Position numbers and translations under genes: made by a program. The notes under the pieces are model-generated. The model made no database searches. It was not told the DNA's origin and saw only the letters and a program-made list of their open reading frames with translations. DNA of 64,000 nucleotides from Flavimaribacter sediminis. Its GTDB lineage: Bacteria > Pseudomonadota > Alphaproteobacteria > Rhizobiales > Rhizobiaceae. Positions 27,168 through 36,673 of this stretch are shown in pieces; positions within the stretch are counted from its first letter, which is position 1; every line of letters starts with the position of its first letter. Location: assembly GCF_019492055.1 (NCBI RefSeq), contig NZ_JAICBX010000002.1, positions 682,001-746,000 of the forward strand, written 5' to 3'.

Positions 27168-27623
27168 TTAATCAGCCTTCCGGAACTCTCGATGGCAAGT
27201 CGAGCACGTCTTGCCAAGTTCGAGAAATTGCGGACGAATAGCGGCGACGTCCGTCGCGCTTGCGGCTGACTTTGACAAGGCGATCGCTTTTTCCTGAAAA
27301 TCGTCGGTCAATTCGAGGAACGTATCCCAGTCCTTCCAGATAACAGGCAGAGCCTCGCTGGGCGCCTCCAGCGATCCTTCCGGGAAATACTGCGGAATCT
27401 CGTCGGCGTGGCTGGCGATCGCCAACGCCGCGCGTGACATTGCTCCGGCGTCAAATTGCGCTTCACCCTTGACCATTCCGCCCACGATTTTCATCTGCCT
27501 GGCGATATCCTTCATGAGCTCCATACGTTCTTTCACCACTCCTTTGGCCCCGCTGTGGGCGAAAGCACCGGCAGCTGTGGCCAGGATTATCGCCGCTGCT
27601 GCGACAGTCTTTGTGAAATTCAT
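27168..27623 (-). CDS. Cytochrome c prime (class II cytochrome c)
   Basis: 151 residues from the ATG at 27623, where a signal peptide (TVAAAAIILATAAGAFA) begins; the longer frame upstream is non-coding. A four-helix bundle cytochrome with a single C-terminal heme motif CSTCH and upstream RMELMKDIARQMK helix as in cytochrome c'. Members bind heme c in the periplasm and often handle NO or other small ligands. It ends the unit cueR-cytochrome c-cytochrome c', which implies copper-dependent expression. Confidence 0.9.
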   Translation of the reverse strand: MNFTKTVAAAAIILATAAGAFAHSGAKGVVKERMELMKDIARQMKIVGGMVKGEAQFDAGAMSRAALAIASHADEIPQYFPEGSLEAPSEALPVIWKDWDTFLELTDDFQEKAIALSKSAASATDVAAIRPQFLELGKTCSTCHREFRKAD

Positions 27624-27645
27624 GCTTTTCTCCGTCAACTGGCAG

Positions 27646-28062
27646 TCAGTTGATGCCGTTGGCGCGCTGCAACGCGCGAACATAAGCCACGATCCGGCTG
27701 ATATCCTGATCTGAGACTCCCTCCACCGGAGGCATGTCGCCGAAGGGCCAGTGATGGCTGCGCACCCCCTGTCGGGCGGCCAGATAGAAAGCCTGGTCGC
27801 CATGATGACCCGGCTCATAGATGATATGGACCAATGGCGGCGCGACGCCGTCCTGCCCTGCGGCGTCCGGCCCATGGCAGGAGGCGCAGTTGTCGTCGAA
27901 AGCCGCTTCACCAACCTTTGCTTCGCCCGTAAGCGTTGGAACATTCACCTGCGCCAGCGGCTTTCCGGAGGCGGCGTTGTTCGATGGGGCCGGATAGTTG
28001 CGCCAAACGACGACGGCGACGACCAATATGGCCAGTCCAACCAGAATTACCGGTCTTTTCAT
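27646..28062 (-). CDS. Class I cytochrome c, membrane-anchored
   Basis: 138 residues from the ATG at 28062, which overlaps the cueR stop by 4 bases (ATGA). An N-terminal hydrophobic helix (PVILVGLAILVVAVVVW) acts as anchor or signal; the heme motif CASCH lies near residue 60, with a methionine ligand likely in GDMPPVEGVSD. It resembles cytochromes that accompany copper-resistance genes. Its translation appears coupled to cueR, an unusual arrangement for a regulator gene. Confidence 0.88.
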   Translation of the reverse strand: MKRPVILVGLAILVVAVVVWRNYPAPSNNAASGKPLAQVNVPTLTGEAKVGEAAFDDNCASCHGPDAAGQDGVAPPLVHIIYEPGHHGDQAFYLAARQGVRSHHWPFGDMPPVEGVSDQDISRIVAYVRALQRANGIN

Positions 28063-28454
28063 TGATCCCTGCGCCCCGCGAGGTCGTCGATAATCGGACA
28101 GTCCGGCCGGGCGTCGCCGTGACAATGGTCGGCGAGCGAAGCCAACGTCGCTCGCAGCGATCGAAGTTCAGCAATCTTGCGATCGATTTCCTGTATTTTG
28201 CCGATAGCGATCGACTTCACGTCAGCGCTCGCCCGGTTGTTGTCGTCGTAGAGCGACAGCAGCGAGCGGCATTCATCGATTGTGAAGCCGAGACTGCGCG
28301 CCCGTTGCAGAAAACGCAAACGATGAAGATCGTTGTCTGAGTATTCCCGGTAGCCGTTGTCGAGCCGTGACGGTTTGATAAGGGCAATCTCTTCGTAGTA
28401 GCGGATCGTCTTCGCAGGCAGATTTGATCGTTCCGATGCGGCGCTGATATTCAT
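28059..28454 (-). CDS. cueR: MerR-family copper-responsive regulator (CueR-like)
   Basis: 131 residues: MerR HTH (AAERSN-like start, KTIRYYEEIALIKPSRLDNGYREYSD), dimerisation helix, and the metal loop CHGDARPDC whose two cysteines match the copper(I)-binding pair of CueR in position and spacing. CueR twists a promoter with an overlong 19-bp spacer to activate it. Two such promoters flank copA (see 28481-28511 and 30919-30949), one in front of this gene, so it should activate both copA and its own operon. Confidence 0.93.
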   Translation of the reverse strand: MNISAASERSNLPAKTIRYYEEIALIKPSRLDNGYREYSDNDLHRLRFLQRARSLGFTIDECRSLLSLYDDNNRASADVKSIAIGKIQEIDRKIAELRSLRATLASLADHCHGDARPDCPIIDDLAGRRDQ

Positions 28455-28480
28455 TGGCTTGCTCCAATGCTAGCTTTCCA

Positions 28481-28511
28481 TGGATAAAGGTTTCAGCAGC
28501 TGGAAGGTCAA
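28481..28511 (-). promoter_or_regulatory. CueR-type promoter of the cueR-cytochrome operon
   Basis: On the minus strand TTGACC (28506-28511) and TATCCA (28481-28486) are separated by 19 bases containing TTCCAGCTGCTGAAACC, a close relative of the copA site. The -35 box physically overlaps the copA stop codon (TGA at 28508-28510). The right half of the dyad is more degenerate than at copA, suggesting weaker CueR binding. Confidence 0.85.
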
Positions 28512-30892
28512 GCCCTGTCCAGATTGACCCGGCGCAGCCGCAGCGCATTGGTAATCACCGACACCGATGACAGGCTCATGGCCGCGGCGGCGATCATCGG
28601 CGACAGCAGGGTTCCTGTGATCGGGTAGAGGACGCCGGCGGCGATCGGAATGCCGAGCGCATTGTAACCGAAGGCAAAGAGCAGATTCTGCTTGATGTTC
28701 CTCAATGTGGCGAGCGCCAGCAGCCGGGCGCGCAACACGCCTGTCAGGTCACCCTTCACGAGCGTCACGCCGGCGCTTTCAACGGCGACATCTGCTCCCG
28801 TTCCCATGGCGACGCCGACATCGGCGGCGGCAAGCGCCGGAGCGTCGTTCACGCCGTCGCCAGCCATTGCGACCTTGTGGCCAGCGCGGTGCAGTTCATC
28901 GACCAAATTCTTCTTGTCCTCAGGCGAGACGCCGGCGCGAACTTCGTCGATATGCAGTTTTTCCGCAACGGCCCTGGCGGTGCGTTCATTGTCGCCGGTC
29001 GCCATGATCACCCGCAGACCCGCCTCGTGAAGAGCGGCGATCGCAGACGCTGTCGTCTGCTTGATCGGATCGGCGACGGCGATGAGAGCAGCCAGCGTCC
29101 GGTCAACAGCGAGATACATCACTGTTTTTCCTCCGCTGCGCTGGGCGTCGGCTTCTTCGTCGGCGTCGGCCACGGAGATCGCTTCCGCCTCCATCATCGC
29201 GGCGTTGCCGAGAGCCACTTTCTTTCCTTCAATCGACGCTCGAACGCCCTTTCCGGTGACCGACTCGAAATTATTGGCGGTGGAGAGCGTAAGGCCGCGT
29301 TCTTCGGCCGCCGCCACGATCGCTTCGGCAAGCGGATGCTCCGAGCCTTTCTCGATCGCTGCGGCGAATGCGAGCAAGGCGTCTTCCTGCGCGTCGCCGA
29401 ATACGACGATCCCGGTCAGGGTCGGTCGCCCCTCTGTCAACGTGCCCGTCTTGTCGACGACAAGCGTATCGACCTTCGCCATCCGTTCTAGGGCCTCGGC
29501 GTCCTTGATAAGGACACCGGCCTGCGCGCCGCGACCGGTCGCAGTCATGATCGACATGGGCGTGGCCAGTCCGAGCGCACAGGGGCATGCGATGATCAAC
29601 ACGGATACGGCCGATACGATGGCGAACACGAACGCGGGATCGGGTCCGACCAGAAACCAGACGACGAAGGCGATGACGGCGGCGGCCACCACGGTCGGGA
29701 CAAACCAGGAAGCCACCTTGTCGGCCAGGCCCTGTATCGGCGCGCGGGAGCGCTGTGCTGAGGAGACCATATTAACGATCTGCGCCAGCATGGTCTCGTC
29801 ACCAACTTTCCGGGCCTCGATGACAAGAGTTCCATTCTTGTTGATGGTGCCGCCGGTGACCGAATCGCCTTCGCTCTTTTCCACCGGGACCGGTTCACCG
29901 GTCAGCATGCTTTCGTCAACGGAGGACCCGCCTTCGATGACGATCGAATCGACAGGAACGCTTTCGCCCGGACGAACCCGCAGCCGATCGCCTTCCATGA
30001 TGTTTTCAAGGGGCGCTTCGTATTCATCGCCCTCGGGCGTAATTCTGCGAGCGGTCTTCGGCGCGAGGTCGAGAAGTGCGCGGATCGCGTCCCCGGTGCG
30101 TTCGCGAGCCCTCAGTTCCAGGACCTGACCGACGAAGACCAGCGCTATGATGACGACCGCAGCTTCGTAATAGACAGGAATATGCCCCTCTTTCGACGCC
30201 AGATCGGCAGGAAAGAGCCCGGGCAAAAAGGTCGCTACGACGCTGTAGAGATAGGCGGCCGCGACGCCAAGCATGATCAGCGTCCACATGTTCAGGTTCC
30301 AGGTGCGGACAGAGTTGATCCCGCGCTGGAAGAAGGGCAGCGCCGCCCACAAAACAACAGGCGTTGCGAGGATGAATTCCAGATAGATCGCGGTCTGTTC
30401 TCCGATCCACTGTCTGAAGGGCAGCCCGAGCATCGGGCCCATCGTCAGGATCAACAGGGGAATGGCTGCTCCAGCGCTGACCCAAAGTCGACGGGTGAAA
30501 TCCACAAGCTCGTGATTCGGCTCGTTCGAAACGCCGCTCACCGGCTCCAGCGCCATGCCGCAGATCGGGCAGCTGCCGGGACCTTCCTGAACAATCTCCG
30601 GGTGCATGGGACAGGTGTAAAGCGCATCGGACGATGTCTTTTTTGCAACTTTCGCGGAATTGCCGGACACGTAGAACCATGGGTCTGCTTCGAACTTGTC
30701 GTGACATTTCCGCGAGCAGAAATGATAGTCCTTATCCTTGTAGACGAGGCTTGGTTTGCCAACAGAAAGATCGACCTTCATCCCGCAAACGGGATCGATA
30801 GCCATTCCTTCTGACCCGGAGCCCTGATGAGACTCGTGGTCATGATGGCAGCCTTCGTGTCCTGATTTGCTTTCTGTCGTGGAGTTGTTCAT
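28508..30892 (-). CDS. copA: Copper-translocating P1B-type ATPase
   Basis: 794 residues from the ATG at 30892 (AGGA upstream); longer frame rejected. In order: His-rich N-terminus ([12 protein letters not shown]), a YHS domain (DPVCGM...[12 protein letters not shown]), a heavy-metal-binding segment (YTCPMHPEI...[10 protein letters not shown]), membrane helices with the ion motif CPCALG, phosphorylation site [13 protein letters not shown] and the hinge GDGVNDAPA. It lacks the usual CxxC HMA domain, like other YHS/HMBD copper pumps. Exports cytoplasmic Cu(I). A CueR promoter lies just upstream and cueR follows. Confidence 0.93.
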   Translation of the reverse strand: MNNSTTESKSGHEGCHHDHESHQGSGSEGMAIDPVCGMKVDLSVGKPSLVYKDKDYHFCSRKCHDKFEADPWFYVSGNSAKVAKKTSSDALYTCPMHPEIVQEGPGSCPICGMALEPVSGVSNEPNHELVDFTRRLWVSAGAAIPLLILTMGPMLGLPFRQWIGEQTAIYLEFILATPVVLWAALPFFQRGINSVRTWNLNMWTLIMLGVAAAYLYSVVATFLPGLFPADLASKEGHIPVYYEAAVVIIALVFVGQVLELRARERTGDAIRALLDLAPKTARRITPEGDEYEAPLENIMEGDRLRVRPGESVPVDSIVIEGGSSVDESMLTGEPVPVEKSEGDSVTGGTINKNGTLVIEARKVGDETMLAQIVNMVSSAQRSRAPIQGLADKVASWFVPTVVAAAVIAFVVWFLVGPDPAFVFAIVSAVSVLIIACPCALGLATPMSIMTATGRGAQAGVLIKDAEALERMAKVDTLVVDKTGTLTEGRPTLTGIVVFGDAQEDALLAFAAAIEKGSEHPLAEAIVAAAEERGLTLSTANNFESVTGKGVRASIEGKKVALGNAAMMEAEAISVADADEEADAQRSGGKTVMYLAVDRTLAALIAVADPIKQTTASAIAALHEAGLRVIMATGDNERTARAVAEKLHIDEVRAGVSPEDKKNLVDELHRAGHKVAMAGDGVNDAPALAAADVGVAMGTGADVAVESAGVTLVKGDLTGVLRARLLALATLRNIKQNLLFAFGYNALGIPIAAGVLYPITGTLLSPMIAAAAMSLSSVSVITNALRLRRVNLDRA

Positions 30893-30918
30893 TGGCGGCG
30901 TCCTTTTTGTCCCATCTT

Positions 30919-30949
30919 CAGATAAAGCTTCCAGCGACTGGAAGGTCAA
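30919..30949 (-). promoter_or_regulatory. CueR-type promoter of copA
   Basis: On the minus strand TTGACC (30944-30949), a 19-base spacer and TATCTG (30919-30924). The spacer contains the perfect dyad CTTCCAG-TCG-CTGGAAG (30928-30944), the hallmark CueR site; the start codon follows about 27 bases after the -10 box. Confidence 0.92.
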
Positions 30950-31369
30950 GGATCATATCGGCCGTCGCCCGAAAACGCCTGGACATCGTCGATTGAGGCA
31001 CTTCGAAACAAGCGCAAGCTGACCTCCGTCATTGCGACGGCGTCTTTCCGGAAAAGCTCAAGCCGCGCGCGCCCAAACATATTTTCGGCCAATTTTCGAC
31101 GTAGTCAGACTTTGTCAGGGGTGACGCGCAACCAGGATGAATACATGGGCGTTCCCTTTGACTATTTATTAGTGTTAAAGCTTCAACTCTGCCTATCGGC
31201 GCAATTTCAAAGCAAGTATTCACAATACCAGTCTGACCGAACTTTCTTTTCAATTGAACGACTAGATTTCAGCTGTCCAGCGGGCAACAACCTGAATCAC
31301 TGACATTTCTCCCGGCGTCGCCTGAACGGCCGCAGCCGGCTTATTGATACTTGAAGACGGAATTTCATC
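30950..31369. other. 420-bp intergenic region upstream of the type I secretion genes
   Basis: No gene of credible composition was found; short frames at 31029-31253 and 31112-31303 lack ribosome sites and family features. The stretch 31140-31265 is AT-rich relative to its flanks and presumably holds the promoter of the secretion ATPase gene. No clear operator or RNA structure was recognised. Confidence 0.55.
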
Positions 31370-33118
31370 ATGAATTTGGATATGTCCGTTACTGAAACGG
31401 CTCCTGTCGGAGAACCCAATCCCGGGTCGCCGTTCGGCGCGCTCTTTGCCTCGCTTCGTCCCCTGCTGTGGGGGCTTGGCGGCGTCAGTCTGGTGATAAA
31501 CCTGCTCATGCTCACCGGTCCGTTGTTCATGCTGCAGGTCTATGACCGGGTTCTTGTCAGCAATTCCGTTCCGACCCTCGTCGGCATAGGCCTGCTCGCG
31601 CTCACCCTCTATCTGTTCTTCGGCGTTCTCGACGCTCTGCGCAGCAGGGTGCTCTACCGGGTCGGCCAGCATGTGGACGAAACCCTGTCCGCGCGCGCCT
31701 TGGCCATTTCGACAGCTCTCCCCGCCAGACTGGGCGCCAAGGGACGAAATCTGAGGCCGGTCCAGGATCTCGAAACCATCACGCAGTTCATGTCCGGCAA
31801 CGGGCCGGCGGCGATCTACGATCTTCCATGGTTGCCCTTTTATCTGGCGCTCGTGTTTCTGTTTCACAGCCTGCTGGGTTTTGTTGCGCTTGCCGGCGTG
31901 CTGATCATCGCAATCCTCGTCGGACTCAACGAGCTGGCCTGCCGCAATCCATCGAAAGCGGCCGCGCATCTGCGCGCCCGGCGGACCTCCCGGGTAGAGG
32001 AGGGCCGCAGGAACGCCGAGGCCGTGTTCGCGATGGGCATGTCCGAAGCCCTGTCGAAACGGTGGGACGCCGAGAACAGCCGCTTCCTGACCGACCAACG
32101 CCACGCCGCCGATCGCAACGGCCTTTTCACCCACTCCATCAAGACAGTGCGGCTTATCCTCCAGTCAGGCATGCTCGCGGTTGGCGCCCTGCTTGCAATT
32201 CAGCAGGAGATTTCACCCGGCGTGATGATCGCCTGTTCAATCATCACCATGCGCGCGCTGTCGCCTGTCGAGCAGTCAATGGTTCACTGGCGTGGCTTCG
32301 TCGCCGCCAGACAGAGCCTCGAACGCCTGCGCGGCATGATGGCCCTGCCGCTCTTCGGAGACACCGAACATGAGCTGCCCGCGCCCCACAAGACGCTTGT
32401 TGTCGAGAGCGTTTACTGCAGCCCCGCCGGAGCCGCCAATCCGGTGATTCGCAATGTCTCATTCGACGTGCAGGCTGGCGACGGCATCGCAATCCTCGGC
32501 GCGTCGGGATCGGGAAAGTCGACGCTTATCCGCGCCATTATCGGCGCCGCGACGATGATCAAGGGTTCGATCCGCTTCGACGGCGCAGACCTTGACCAGT
32601 GGAGCCCGGCCGCCAGAAGCGAATTCATCGGTTACCTGCCTCAGGATTTGCAACTGTTCGAAGGCACGGTCGCCCAGAACATTGCCCGTTTCGACCCGCA
32701 AGCCACCTCGAAAGACATTATAGAGGCCGCGCTGCTGGCCAATGTGCACGACCTCATCACCGCCTTGCCAAAGGGATACAACACCCCTATCGGCTCGGAA
32801 GGCGTTGCATTGTCGGGAGGGCAACGGCAACGTATCGCCCTGGCGAGAGCCCTTTACGGAAAACCGTTCATCATCATTCTGGACGAACCGAACTCCAACC
32901 TTGACGCGGAGGGCGAGGCGGCGCTTGCAAAAGCGATCATGACCATGCGCGCCCGCGGCAAGATCGTCTTGCTCGTCGCGCATAGGCCCCGCGCCATAGG
33001 CGCTGTCAACAAGGCGCTCTGCCTGAAGGACGGCCGCGCGGTCGCCTTCGGCCCGCGCGACGAGATCATGCGCCAGACATTGACGCCAGTCGATTCAAAG
33101 AAAACAGCGGCGGCCTGA
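31370..33118 (+). CDS. Type I secretion system ABC transporter (PrtD/HlyB-like, no C39 domain)
   Basis: 582 residues: a six-helix exporter membrane domain (about 30-310, with MLQVYDRVL near the start, the PrtD-subfamily hallmark) and an ATPase domain (Walker A GASGSGKST, signature LSGGQRQRIALARAL, Walker B IIILDEPNSNLD). The substrate-processing peptidase domain is absent, as in exporters of RTX-type proteins with uncleaved C-terminal signals. The adaptor gene starts 4 bases later. The convergent Asp-rich protein gene is the obvious cargo. No outer-membrane TolC gene is in the window. Confidence 0.93.
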   Translation: MNLDMSVTETAPVGEPNPGSPFGALFASLRPLLWGLGGVSLVINLLMLTGPLFMLQVYDRVLVSNSVPTLVGIGLLALTLYLFFGVLDALRSRVLYRVGQHVDETLSARALAISTALPARLGAKGRNLRPVQDLETITQFMSGNGPAAIYDLPWLPFYLALVFLFHSLLGFVALAGVLIIAILVGLNELACRNPSKAAAHLRARRTSRVEEGRRNAEAVFAMGMSEALSKRWDAENSRFLTDQRHAADRNGLFTHSIKTVRLILQSGMLAVGALLAIQQEISPGVMIACSIITMRALSPVEQSMVHWRGFVAARQSLERLRGMMALPLFGDTEHELPAPHKTLVVESVYCSPAGAANPVIRNVSFDVQAGDGIAILGASGSGKSTLIRAIIGAATMIKGSIRFDGADLDQWSPAARSEFIGYLPQDLQLFEGTVAQNIARFDPQATSKDIIEAALLANVHDLITALPKGYNTPIGSEGVALSGGQRQRIALARALYGKPFIIILDEPNSNLDAEGEAALAKAIMTMRARGKIVLLVAHRPRAIGAVNKALCLKDGRAVAFGPRDEIMRQTLTPVDSKKTAAA

Positions 33119-33122
33119 GACA

Positions 33123-34454
33123 ATGAACAATCAAAATCATTCTTCCGAAAAGACAAATGGCGGAATTCTCCGCAGTATACGGTGGCACATGGCGATTGCG
33201 TCCTTTGCGATCGCGCTCCTGACCGTTGGCATTGGCGGCTGGGCCGTATTTACAAAAATATCCGGGGCGGTTGTCGCGCCCGGGTCAATCGTCGTGGAAA
33301 GCGCAATCAAGTCCGTTCAGCATCGCGAAGGCGGGATCGTTCACAAGATTCTGGTCAATGACGGCGACGCTGTCGAAGCCGGAGACCCGCTGATCGTACT
33401 CGACGATACGGCGGCGCGATCTAAGCATGCGATAATCGCGAACGAATTGCAGGATCTGAATGCCCGCGCTGCCCGCCTGGTCGCCGAACGCGACGGCGAT
33501 GCGTCCATCCGGTTTCCCTCGGACGCTGAAGACAACGCCTCCCTGGAAGCGTCGGCCAGCGACATCCTGACAAGCCAGAAGCTTTTGCTGCATGCCCGCA
33601 ACGGCAGCATGAAACAGCGCAAGCTGCAACTCGAAGACCAGATCACACAGCTTGAGAAACAGATCGGCGGACTGGATGCGCAACAGCAAGCCAAGCAGGA
33701 TGAGATCGCCCTCCTGGACGAAGAACTCGCCGGGTTGAACACATTGCTCGAGAAGCAGCTTGTGACGAAAACAAGGGTAACGACCCTGGAGCGCGAGAAG
33801 ACGCGGCTGACCGGAGAGCATGGCGAATTGCTTCAGCAGATCGCCGGCCTGCGGGAAGCGATCAGTGAACGGCGCATGCAGATGCTGCAGCTTGACGCTG
33901 ACAATCAGACAGAAGTTCTGCGCGAACTACAGGACGTGCGCGCCAGAATGGCCGAACTGAAGGAAGAAAAAGTCGCGCTGGAAGATCAGCTCGACCGGCT
34001 GGAGATCCGCGCGCCCCGGGCTGGTTATATCCATGAACTGGCTGCGCACACGATCGGCGGCGTCATCCGACAGGGCGAAACCATCATGCAGATCGTTCCC
34101 CGTGAGGATCTCCTGGTCGTCGAAGCGCGCGTCGATCCCGCCGATGTCGACCAGCTGCATCGCGCACAGGAAGCCTGGATCCGTTTTCCGGGTCTCGACC
34201 ACCGCACGACGCCGCAACTTGCCGCGCAGGTCGCGCGTATCGCCGCCGACCAGACCTGGGACGATGTGCTGAAGACGAGCTATTACAAGGTGCGTCTGAC
34301 CATCGGCGAGGAAGAACTTGAAAAGTTGAACGGGCAGGAACTGATACCCGGCATGCCAGTGGAGGCGTTCATGGCGACCGGCTCCCGCACAGTTCTCGCC
34401 TATCTGACCAAACCCATCGTCGATCAGATCACCCATGCGTGGCGCGAAACCTGA
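33123..34454 (+). CDS. HlyD-family type I secretion membrane-fusion adaptor
   Basis: 443 residues: short cytoplasmic head, one transmembrane helix (about 22-43), lipoyl half-domain (VQHREGGIVHKILVNDGDAVEAGDPL), a long coiled coil (about 100-300) and the second lipoyl/beta-barrel part ending AYLTKPIVDQITHAWRET. Bridges the ABC exporter to an outer-membrane TolC-like channel. Immediately downstream lies a decayed second copy of its own last ~190 bases. Confidence 0.93.
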   Translation: MNNQNHSSEKTNGGILRSIRWHMAIASFAIALLTVGIGGWAVFTKISGAVVAPGSIVVESAIKSVQHREGGIVHKILVNDGDAVEAGDPLIVLDDTAARSKHAIIANELQDLNARAARLVAERDGDASIRFPSDAEDNASLEASASDILTSQKLLLHARNGSMKQRKLQLEDQITQLEKQIGGLDAQQQAKQDEIALLDEELAGLNTLLEKQLVTKTRVTTLEREKTRLTGEHGELLQQIAGLREAISERRMQMLQLDADNQTEVLRELQDVRARMAELKEEKVALEDQLDRLEIRAPRAGYIHELAAHTIGGVIRQGETIMQIVPREDLLVVEARVDPADVDQLHRAQEAWIRFPGLDHRTTPQLAAQVARIAADQTWDDVLKTSYYKVRLTIGEEELEKLNGQELIPGMPVEAFMATGSRTVLAYLTKPIVDQITHAWRET

Positions 34455-34506
34455 GACCGCGCCGTGTATTCGGGAAGACGACAGCCGCAGGCCAGCTCCG
34501 GAACGA

Positions 34507-34706
34507 TGGCTTGAGGACGCCGTTACAAGGCGCCTCTGACAATCGGCGAGGCGGAACTGGAAAGGGTGAAGGGGCGGGAAGAGAAAACCCGGGGCGCCGA
34601 TGGAGGCATATGGCGACCGGGTCTCATACGATTATCGCCTGTGTGGCCAAGCCCAACGCCGCTCAGGTGACCCGAGAATAACGCGAAACCCGAGACCGCG
34701 CGGTTT
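34507..34706 (+). pseudogene. Decayed tandem duplicate of the hlyD-like 3' end
   Basis: This stretch aligns with 34267-34465 at a nearly constant offset of 239-240 bases. Shared blocks include TTACAAGG, ATCGGCGAG, TGGCGACCGG and, across the stop codon, CGCGAAACCNGAGACCGCGC (34443-34462 and 34682-34701). The copy has many substitutions and small indels, no start codon, and a broken frame, so it cannot give a product. It is a remnant of a partial tandem duplication that included the gene end and its downstream bases, now the spacer before the cargo gene's 3' end. Confidence 0.85.
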
Positions 34707-34739
34707 CAAAACAAGAAAATGCAGTCGATATCATAGGGC

Positions 34740-34766
34740 GCGACGCGGAGGGGAACTCCGCGTCGC
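34740..34766. terminator. Strong hairpin between the convergent adaptor and cargo genes
   Basis: Perfect 11-bp stem GCGACGCGGAG / CTCCGCGTCGC with a 5-base loop, 12 bases past the cargo stop codon. Lies between converging genes and could end transcription from both sides. No clean T-run on either strand, so termination efficiency is uncertain. Confidence 0.65.
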
Positions 34767-34777
34767 GCCATTGTTCA

Positions 34778-36673
34778 TTACGCCAGGTTGTCGTTGCCCA
34801 GCGCTTCGAGCTGATCAACGACCTGGTCGAGAACAGACTCGTTCCAGTCAGGCGATTCAAGATTGGCGAGTGACAGATCTTCCGCCTGGATGTTTTCCAG
34901 AACGTAGGTGTGGCCGCCATTGCCGAGCACTTCGATGACAAGGTCCTCATCGGACTCGGTTATCGAGACAAGCGCGGCCGGCAGGGAACCGAAATCCAGC
35001 ACGTCTTCCGAAATATCGAAATTCGAAATCACCTCGGTCGCCGCCCAGTTCCAGGTGACCTGGTGCACATCCACGCCGTCATCCGGGATATCGGCCGAAC
35101 CGTCATCGGACGCGCCGTCGTCCTGGTCGCCTGAATCGTCTCCTGCGCCGGTGTCATCTCCCGTACCTGTATCTTCGTCATCGTCGTCATCGCTTGACGC
35201 TGCTCCGACGAGATTCAGGATTTCGGCCGCCGTAGCGGTATCCTTGATCGTGAAGTTGTCTTCGGACAGATCAGACAGCGAAACGCCTTCCAGCGTGATT
35301 GTCTGGTTGTTGCCTGGCATGGAAAAGACCACGCTGCCATCCACTTCGCTGACTTCGATAGCGTCCTTGCTGAACCAGTCGACGAATATGGTGTCGGTCG
35401 CCGGATCGAAGTCGGTCACGACAGTGTCATTACCCCACGCCCAGGTTACGACCACAGTGGCTGTCTCCTTGGTGACGTCGGCCGTGCCGTGTTCGCTGGT
35501 CGGTCCGGTGTACTCATCGGATGAATCGTTGGAGCCGCCGCCATCGTCGTCCGTCGCTCCGTCATCGTCAGATGCGCCGTCACCATCATCTGACGCGCCG
35601 TCATCTCCGGTATCGTCAGAAGCGCCGTCATCGTCATCATCATTTGCTTCTTCCGAGCCGATGAGAGAAAGAATTTCCTCAGCCGCCGATTCGTCCATGA
35701 TGGTGAAATTCGCCAGTGTGAGATCGTCGAGAGAAACGCCTTGCAGCGTCGTCGTCTGGTTGTTTGACGGCACGGCGATAACGGCGCTACCGTTCTCTTC
35801 ATAGATTTCGAGATCGTCTGCAGTCAGCCAATCGACCCATATCGTGCTCGTATCGGGATCGAAATCGGTGACAACTTCATCCTGACCCCAGGTCCAGGTG
35901 ATGACGACGTCAGCCGTGTCGGCGTCGACGTTCGCAGAGCCCCTGTTAGAGCCGAGCCCTTCGTCGCCGGTAAGGTTTTCGATCCACTGATTGATAAGCT
36001 CTTCGTATTCCGGCGAATTATAGCCGCCAAACTGCGCAATATATTGCAGGGTCGATGTCCCGAATTCGTCATTGGCGACGGTTTCGTTCAGCAGCAGTTC
36101 GATCATGGCGGGCGCGCCGTTCAGGTGCGCGCCGGCCAGAATGCCGGTCAACGTCAGCTCAACGGTCACTTCCTCGCCGTCCACGGTATAGGTTCTCGTT
36201 GTGCCGAGGAACTCGTCCAGGCTCTTGCCCGCAGCTTCGAGCCCTTCCTCGATGATTTCGAGATTGTGGCCGAACGCATCCAGGATCGCCTGATCCTGAA
36301 CTTCCTGCGTCATGAAGTCTTCAAGCGAGTAGGCGCCGTTCTTGCCCGTCCATTCGCCGTCCCAAGTATTGGTGTCGGCGCCGTTGAGGTAATAAACGTC
36401 GTCGTCGTAATAGCCGAGGTCGATCAGCAGGGCCTCTCCGAACTGATATCCGACGAACCCGAATACATTCATCGACCGGTAGGCCATGGTTTCCCATTCC
36501 TCGTCGGTCAGATCCGACCAGCTCGAATACTGCGGATAAAAATCCTCTACGCTGCCGCCAGCCCACTGATCGAGCTGCCCGTCCTGAATAATTCCTTCGT
36601 TATATCTTTCCCTGTCCCAGCCAGATTCAAATGCGAGAAGGGCGTCCAGAAAATCCTCAAATGTTCCGTTCAT
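34778..36673 (-). CDS. Probable type I secretion substrate with three beta repeats and Asp-rich linkers
   Basis: 631 residues from the ATG at 36673 (GAGGA upstream); very acidic, no cysteine, no N-terminal signal peptide. Residues 1-240 form a domain opening FLDALLAFESGWDRERYNEG, with an early Glu reminiscent of lysozyme-like or transglycosylase folds; not assigned. Repeats at about 246-338 and 396-489 are near copies (VVTWxWGxDxVVTDFDP, then GNNQTxTLxGVSLxDL, then AAEIL) and a third, shorter one covers 534-610. Linkers 343-391 and 493-533 are Asp/Ser/Gly runs. Converges on a type I exporter pair, so it is probably secreted through it. Similar repeats are known to me in secreted alphaproteobacterial glycoside-hydrolase-like proteins. 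Confidence 0.8.
   Translation of the reverse strand: MNGTFEDFLDALLAFESGWDRERYNEGIIQDGQLDQWAGGSVEDFYPQYSSWSDLTDEEWETMAYRSMNVFGFVGYQFGEALLIDLGYYDDDVYYLNGADTNTWDGEWTGKNGAYSLEDFMTQEVQDQAILDAFGHNLEIIEEGLEAAGKSLDEFLGTTRTYTVDGEEVTVELTLTGILAGAHLNGAPAMIELLLNETVANDEFGTSTLQYIAQFGGYNSPEYEELINQWIENLTGDEGLGSNRGSANVDADTADVVITWTWGQDEVVTDFDPDTSTIWVDWLTADDLEIYEENGSAVIAVPSNNQTTTLQGVSLDDLTLANFTIMDESAAEEILSLIGSEEANDDDDDGASDDTGDDGASDDGDGASDDDGATDDDGGGSNDSSDEYTGPTSEHGTADVTKETATVVVTWAWGNDTVVTDFDPATDTIFVDWFSKDAIEVSEVDGSVVFSMPGNNQTITLEGVSLSDLSEDNFTIKDTATAAEILNLVGAASSDDDDDEDTGTGDDTGAGDDSGDQDDGASDDGSADIPDDGVDVHQVTWNWAATEVISNFDISEDVLDFGSLPAALVSITESDEDLVIEVLGNGGHTYVLENIQAEDLSLANLESPDWNESVLDQVVDQLEALGNDNLA

Noticed and set aside
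31029-31303. Small overlapping frames on both strands between copA and the exporter gene
   Set aside because: No ribosome sites, no conserved features; judged non-coding.
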